DNA of 64,000 bases from Tritrichomonas musculus (taxonomy: Eukaryota; Parabasalia; Tritrichomonadida; Tritrichomonadidae), in assembly GCA_039105265.1 (NCBI GenBank), contig JAPFFF010000050.1, positions 868,001-932,000 on the forward strand, read 5' to 3'. Position 1 is the stretch's first letter. The number at the start of each line of letters is the position of its first letter. Under the pieces are notes generated by a model that did not search any database, was not told where the DNA came from, and saw nothing but the letters and a program-made list of their open reading frames with translations. Shown in pieces: positions 59,795 to 64,000 of this stretch. Position numbers and translations under genes: made by a program.

Positions 59795-60813
59795 TATTTG
59801 CATTTTTATTTTTTCATAAAAAATACAAAATTTCCAAATTTTACAAAAAAAAATTAGGCTTTAAAATGAACATTTTATCTAATATTAACAGTACCAATAA
59901 AGCAACAGAAACTCATTTACAAAGATTGATCCAAAATGAAAAAAGTGGAAGTTTCAAATTCATTTTTGAACAGTAAAGAAAAAACTGATGGAGAAATAAA
60001 TACAACAACTAGCACGAAAAATGTCCAAATTGATCAATGATAAATATAGAAATGATCATACAATAGAAGAATATATTTTTGATATTGTATAACAAAAATA
60101 TGAACTAGAAGATTTTTATGATTGATATATAGATATTATTACATTATAATTAAAATATATTTAAAATAATTAAAACGATTTATGCTCAAAATTTAGTTAT
60201 ATTTATAAATTTAACCTCGTAAAATGGTATAAAAATCATTTAATCAAGCCATATTTTTATTTACGCATTGTAAATTTAAATATGAAGAAGATGATGCATT
60301 TACCAAGATGCGAGTATCTACTCACGCTTTTTTCTCCAAATTTTTATTTTTTAGAAATAATGCTAATTGTATAATTTTGAAAAGATTAGTAAACATTTAT
60401 TGTTATTTATAACATCATAGGCACGAATATGTGAAGAAAATCTTATATATTTTTTTATAAAGAGATATCTATAATATTATAGATAATTTTTTTTTTTTAC
60501 CAAAAAAAGAAAAAATTGGCTTAAAAATTACTACAATGAGATACTAATTACGAATAACTTACTCATGGTATTTTTCACAAAAGTGCAAAAAAGTTCTCGC
60601 CGATTTTTTCTAAAGTACGATACTGGGTCAATATTGACCTTAACCGTTGGAGACAAAAGAGATTGGGGGCAAAAAATATCTCCAAAAAAAAAAAAGGTTA
60701 CACTTTCGGCTTAGAAATTGGATTTTTTGGTAATTATATAGAACTTTTCCTTTATTAAAGTGGATTTCCCCGTTTAAATCCCTAAAAGATAGAATTCTGA
60801 GAAAAAGCTAAAT
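59795..60813. other. AT-rich intergenic before the MATE gene
   Basis: About 1 kb with no gene. It includes the dispersed 28-bp repeat at 60559-60586 (inverse copy at 33246-33273) and a less AT-rich patch at 60590-60670, which may be an old element end. Confidence 0.4.
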
Positions 60814-63039
60814 ATGAAATGTGATATGAAAAGCATAAAACTTTATATAATACTGAAAATGGATCATCAAGATGATGAAAAAATTGATTTGGATTTGAAT
60901 TTAGAGCAAAGTAATGAAGGAAATAGTGAAAGACCTGGAGAATCTAAATTTAAACATAAAGACCAAGATAATAATTCGAATAAAACAGTTCAAAAATCAG
61001 ATAAAAAATCAAATTTGCCAAAAAGCCAAAATATTGCACCCGTTAGAAGTAATTTTTCAAAAAATACAAATCATATTCCATTAAATGATAATAATAAAAA
61101 AATTACTCCAATTTCAAGTCAAAGAAATATTCCTAAAAATAAAATAGGACCAAATTCTTTCAATTACAAACCGCTTTCAACAAATTCCTTAGCAATAAAT
61201 AGAAATGAAATAGAACCTCAAAAAGATCATCATTTGAATACTGACGACGAAAACAATCGCCATATTGAAAACGAAACTCTTCTTTCAGATGAAGATACTT
61301 CATCGATACCACCGGATACCTCAAAAAAAGAAAATCACAAAAATCCAAAAAGTGACAACCCGATCAACAACAATCAAAAAGTTACCACAACTGACACTCA
61401 AGAGGATTCCGATAGAGAAGACCTTGACATTCAAATTGAGAAACCACAGAATAGCCCAAATAAAATTGAGAGGAAATTGAGCGACCATTCAAAAAGTGGA
61501 TTTTTGAATCCACCCTTTCAAAATCTCCATGATGTTGACCAAGGCAGGGAAGTTTACAGACTGTCAGGAATGAGTCCATTGAAGACCGTTTGTTATCTTT
61601 CAATTGGTCCACTTTTGAATGAAATTGCGCTTGCAATTGAGAGCTTTGTTGAGACGATCTGGATATCCAAAGCTGTTGGTAAATATGGCATGTCTGCTAT
61701 TTCTTTATATTCGCCTTTTGTTGGTATTACGCAAGCTTTTGGGCTGACGGCTTCATTTGCAGGTTCTTGTGCTATTAGTGCGATGATTGCAACGAACAAA
61801 ACCGACAAAAAAGAAGCGAGTCAAGTCATTGTCGATCTTCTTCGGGTTTGTCTTATTGTTGGAATTATCATTCCTTGTGTTCTGTGTCCACTTGTTGAGA
61901 AATCTATTCGTTGGTTTGGAGCTAGTGAAAAAGTTGCCAATCTCGGTTTCAAGTACATTTTGCCAATTCTAATCTGCACTTTTTCAACGTGCATGTGCCT
62001 TGCTGTGACAGGTTTTTTGGAAGGCGAAGGAAGGCCAATATTGTACTCATTGATAACGATATCAATGTCAATTGCTAACGTTGCCTTTCTTTGTCCTCTC
62101 TTCCTTCTTGCTTTCAAAACAGGAATCGTTGGAGCTGGAATTTCAAAAGTTTTATCGAGAGCGATTCCGTGCTTTGTTTTGTTAGTTTTCTATTTCAAAG
62201 GCGCTTTTACGTTTAAGCCAAAATTGAATCAAGTTCTGAAAAAGTTCTCGCCACTAACCATGGGCGCTTTGAAGGCTTGCTTATCTCAGGGTATCGCAAA
62301 CTTGATCAACGTCATTCCGGCAATTTTGGTCCGAAAAATTCTCGGCAAAATGTCTGTAGATGACGACGATCAATACAACAGTATAATGAGCGGTTATCAT
62401 GCGGTTACAAGGTATTTCGAACTTTTTGATAGGATTGTGCTCGGTTTTGCCGCCGGTTATTTAACGGTTGCTTCGTATGCATATAATAAAAACGACTTCA
62501 AAAGATGGCTTTTTCTGACACTTCACGTGAATTGGATTTGTTTTGCTTGGTGCATTTTTTCAACGGTTTTAACGTTCTCCATTCCAAAGAAACTTGCTGA
62601 AGCTTTCATCAAAGATAAGAAATATTTGTTGTTCGCTGAGCCAATGATTAGGATTGGTAATACTTTGGGCTTCTTCTCATTCGTGCAATACACAGTCGGT
62701 CATCTGCTGAGATCGATTAAAATGGGATTCATGGCGGCCGTTATTGGAACCTTAGTTCATGTTGTCGGCGTTTGTTGTTTCGCTCTTATTCTGTATAATA
62801 CAAATAAGAAAGATATAGACAGATTGATGTATTCGTATCCGCTGGCAAACGCTCTCAATCTGGTCGTCGCTGGCGCCTTCATTGCTTATCCGTGCTACAA
62901 GTTTTACAAGGAATGGAAATTCAAACAAGAAAACGGTTTAGAAAACAATGACGTGGAAGATGGAAAAAATGTTAAGGATGATGTTAATGATCATCCTTTT
63001 CCGCCAGTTGGAAATTCACATATGAATGTTATGAAATAA
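60814..63039 (+). CDS. MATE-family efflux transporter with long disordered N-terminus
   Basis: The protein has 741 residues, or 726 if it starts at the second good ATG (60859, MDHQDDEKIDLDL), which I slightly favour because the first 15 residues look random. Residues up to about 245 are hydrophilic, rich in Asn, Ser, Lys and Asp, and likely disordered. From about 250 (LSGMSPLKTVCYLSIGPLLN) a full MATE core (PF01554) follows: about twelve helices, SISKAVGKYGMSAISLYSP-like first-half motif, TGFLEGEGRPILYSLITISM after helix 5 or 6, and the second half with GYHAVTRYFELFDRIVLGFA. MATE proteins export organic cations or drugs in exchange for H+ or Na+, at the plasma or vacuolar membrane. The tail (about 700-741) is charged. 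Length is larger than the usual 450-550 residues only because of the N-terminus. Confidence 0.88.
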   Translation: MKCDMKSIKLYIILKMDHQDDEKIDLDLNLEQSNEGNSERPGESKFKHKDQDNNSNKTVQKSDKKSNLPKSQNIAPVRSNFSKNTNHIPLNDNNKKITPISSQRNIPKNKIGPNSFNYKPLSTNSLAINRNEIEPQKDHHLNTDDENNRHIENETLLSDEDTSSIPPDTSKKENHKNPKSDNPINNNQKVTTTDTQEDSDREDLDIQIEKPQNSPNKIERKLSDHSKSGFLNPPFQNLHDVDQGREVYRLSGMSPLKTVCYLSIGPLLNEIALAIESFVETIWISKAVGKYGMSAISLYSPFVGITQAFGLTASFAGSCAISAMIATNKTDKKEASQVIVDLLRVCLIVGIIIPCVLCPLVEKSIRWFGASEKVANLGFKYILPILICTFSTCMCLAVTGFLEGEGRPILYSLITISMSIANVAFLCPLFLLAFKTGIVGAGISKVLSRAIPCFVLLVFYFKGAFTFKPKLNQVLKKFSPLTMGALKACLSQGIANLINVIPAILVRKILGKMSVDDDDQYNSIMSGYHAVTRYFELFDRIVLGFAAGYLTVASYAYNKNDFKRWLFLTLHVNWICFAWCIFSTVLTFSIPKKLAEAFIKDKKYLLFAEPMIRIGNTLGFFSFVQYTVGHLLRSIKMGFMAAVIGTLVHVVGVCCFALILYNTNKKDIDRLMYSYPLANALNLVVAGAFIAYPCYKFYKEWKFKQENGLENNDVEDGKNVKDDVNDHPFPPVGNSHMNVMK

Positions 63040-64000
63040 AAAATGTTGTTTATATTAACTTGAACTATATTTCGTAAATAAATAAAAAAAAAAAAACTCA
63101 GATGTTAATTTATAAAATACCCGTATTTTACACAATCTCAATGAGTTTGCGATAATTCAATACTTTATAAAAAAAATTGAATAGTTTTTTTTTTTTACAT
63201 TTTTTTTAATTCAAAAAGTTAAGCGACTATTTTTTTATGTACGTTTACGTTCGTTTATTTTTGAAAAAAGTTAAGTGAAAACTTTACAGGCTTCAAAATG
63301 ACAAATAAAATTATATTTAGATATTTTAAGCTGCGCAATTAGAATACAATTCAAATAAACTTTAATCTTTAAGCTTTTTTATAGAAAAATAACAAATTGG
63401 AAATAATTCGAAAAATTAATATTTTTGGAAATCTTCTCTTGTATTAGTAATTACGGATTTCCCTCTTGAATATATCTTAATGAGTAAATACTTGATTTGT
63501 TGATGAAAGTTTCAACTAGTATTAAAGATACATTTTTTTCTCAAAAATTTGAATTCTTTTTTTTTCTTAGTAGGAGCAAAGAAATCTTATTTTTAGAGCA
63601 CACTTTTTTTATATACCATATTGCTGACAACAGTATGCCATTTTTTCTATCAGATATCACATTCAAAAAACATTGATTTTTTTTATTTTCTAAATTATCA
63701 CTGATATAATTTTGCAATTGCAAAATTTAACTAGTAAAATTTCTTAATTAGATCACAATGAATAAGAAACAATGAATGAAAAAGATCATCATTAATTTTT
63801 TTTTGTGAAAATAAAAACTTCGTCATTTTTTGTGTTTCTGCTCAAGATATGCAATAATCATAAAATTTATATGCTTTAATGATATAATTTAAGAAATTTA
63901 TTTAAATTGGAACGATATTTAATGTAAATTATTTAAATTTAATTTTTTTTGAAAGTAATTGGAATATTGCATTTATATAATTATATAACAATTTCTTTTG
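63040..64000. other. AT-rich right-edge region
   Basis: No gene or repeat is supported up to the window end. The small minus-strand frame at 63541-63723 lacks any support. Confidence 0.4.

Overview
The window looks like nuclear DNA of a trichomonad parabasalid, most like Tritrichomonas foetus or a close relative. The reasons are a very AT-rich genome, long intronless ORFs, and expanded families typical of trichomonads: BspA-like leucine-rich repeats (LRR_5), DUF3447/ankyrin, Sel1, DUF4419, and BTB plus discoidin-like proteins. Two genes have a trichomonad-type initiator (TCA followed by T/Y bases) within about 25 nt of the ATG, and DNA transposons are dense. The species call is an inference. 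Several ORFs are open upstream of the first ATG; I give ATG starts wherever one exists.

Layout. 1-825: low-complexity and possible transposon end. 825-9542, plus strand: a catalytically dead NSUN2-like module fused to a truncated AAA-ATPase-like module; a DUF3447 gene; a BspA-like LRR gene; a GT47 exostosin-like glycosyltransferase. 9548-11472: a MITE, a scrap of a RING gene, and a pyroglutamyl-peptidase I gene without a start codon. 12182-15541: HECT E3 ubiquitin ligase. 15790-16291: kinase pseudogene. 16649-24874, minus strand: an SLC35/EamA transporter and a 1787-residue low-complexity protein. 25447-26236: an HMG-box relic and a near-identical copy of part of the RING gene. 26472-28856: BTB/coiled-coil/discoidin-like protein. 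28941-32392, minus strand: beta-helix plus double-RING protein and DUF4419 protein.

32573-36846 is a cluster of non-autonomous DNA transposons, one nested inside another, several with clear target-site duplications. 37105-40944 is a large BspA-like protein with a 615-bp tandem module. 43472-44578 is a GT8 glycosyltransferase. 44820-45150 is a Tc1-like transposase relic. 46820-50561 holds a mariner-type MITE abutting a complete-looking Kolobok-type transposon (TTAA target site, inverted ends, intact DDE transposase). Then come a 144-bp MITE, a tRNA-Gln(UUG) gene, a protein of apparent tandem ubiquitin-like folds, a BspA-LRR/Sel1 fusion, a 1.4-kb TIR element, and a MATE transporter with a long disordered N-terminus.

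The genes do not form one pathway. Themes are ubiquitin signalling (HECT, double RING, ubiquitin-like folds), glycosylation and secretory transport (GT47, GT8, SLC35-like), and protein-interaction repeat families that grow by in-frame tandem duplication. The main results of the hunt are the dead NSUN2/ATPase fusion, the whole Kolobok-type element, the beta-helix/RING architecture with scattered fragments of its gene, and an inverted repeat that includes the start codon of the DUF3447 gene.
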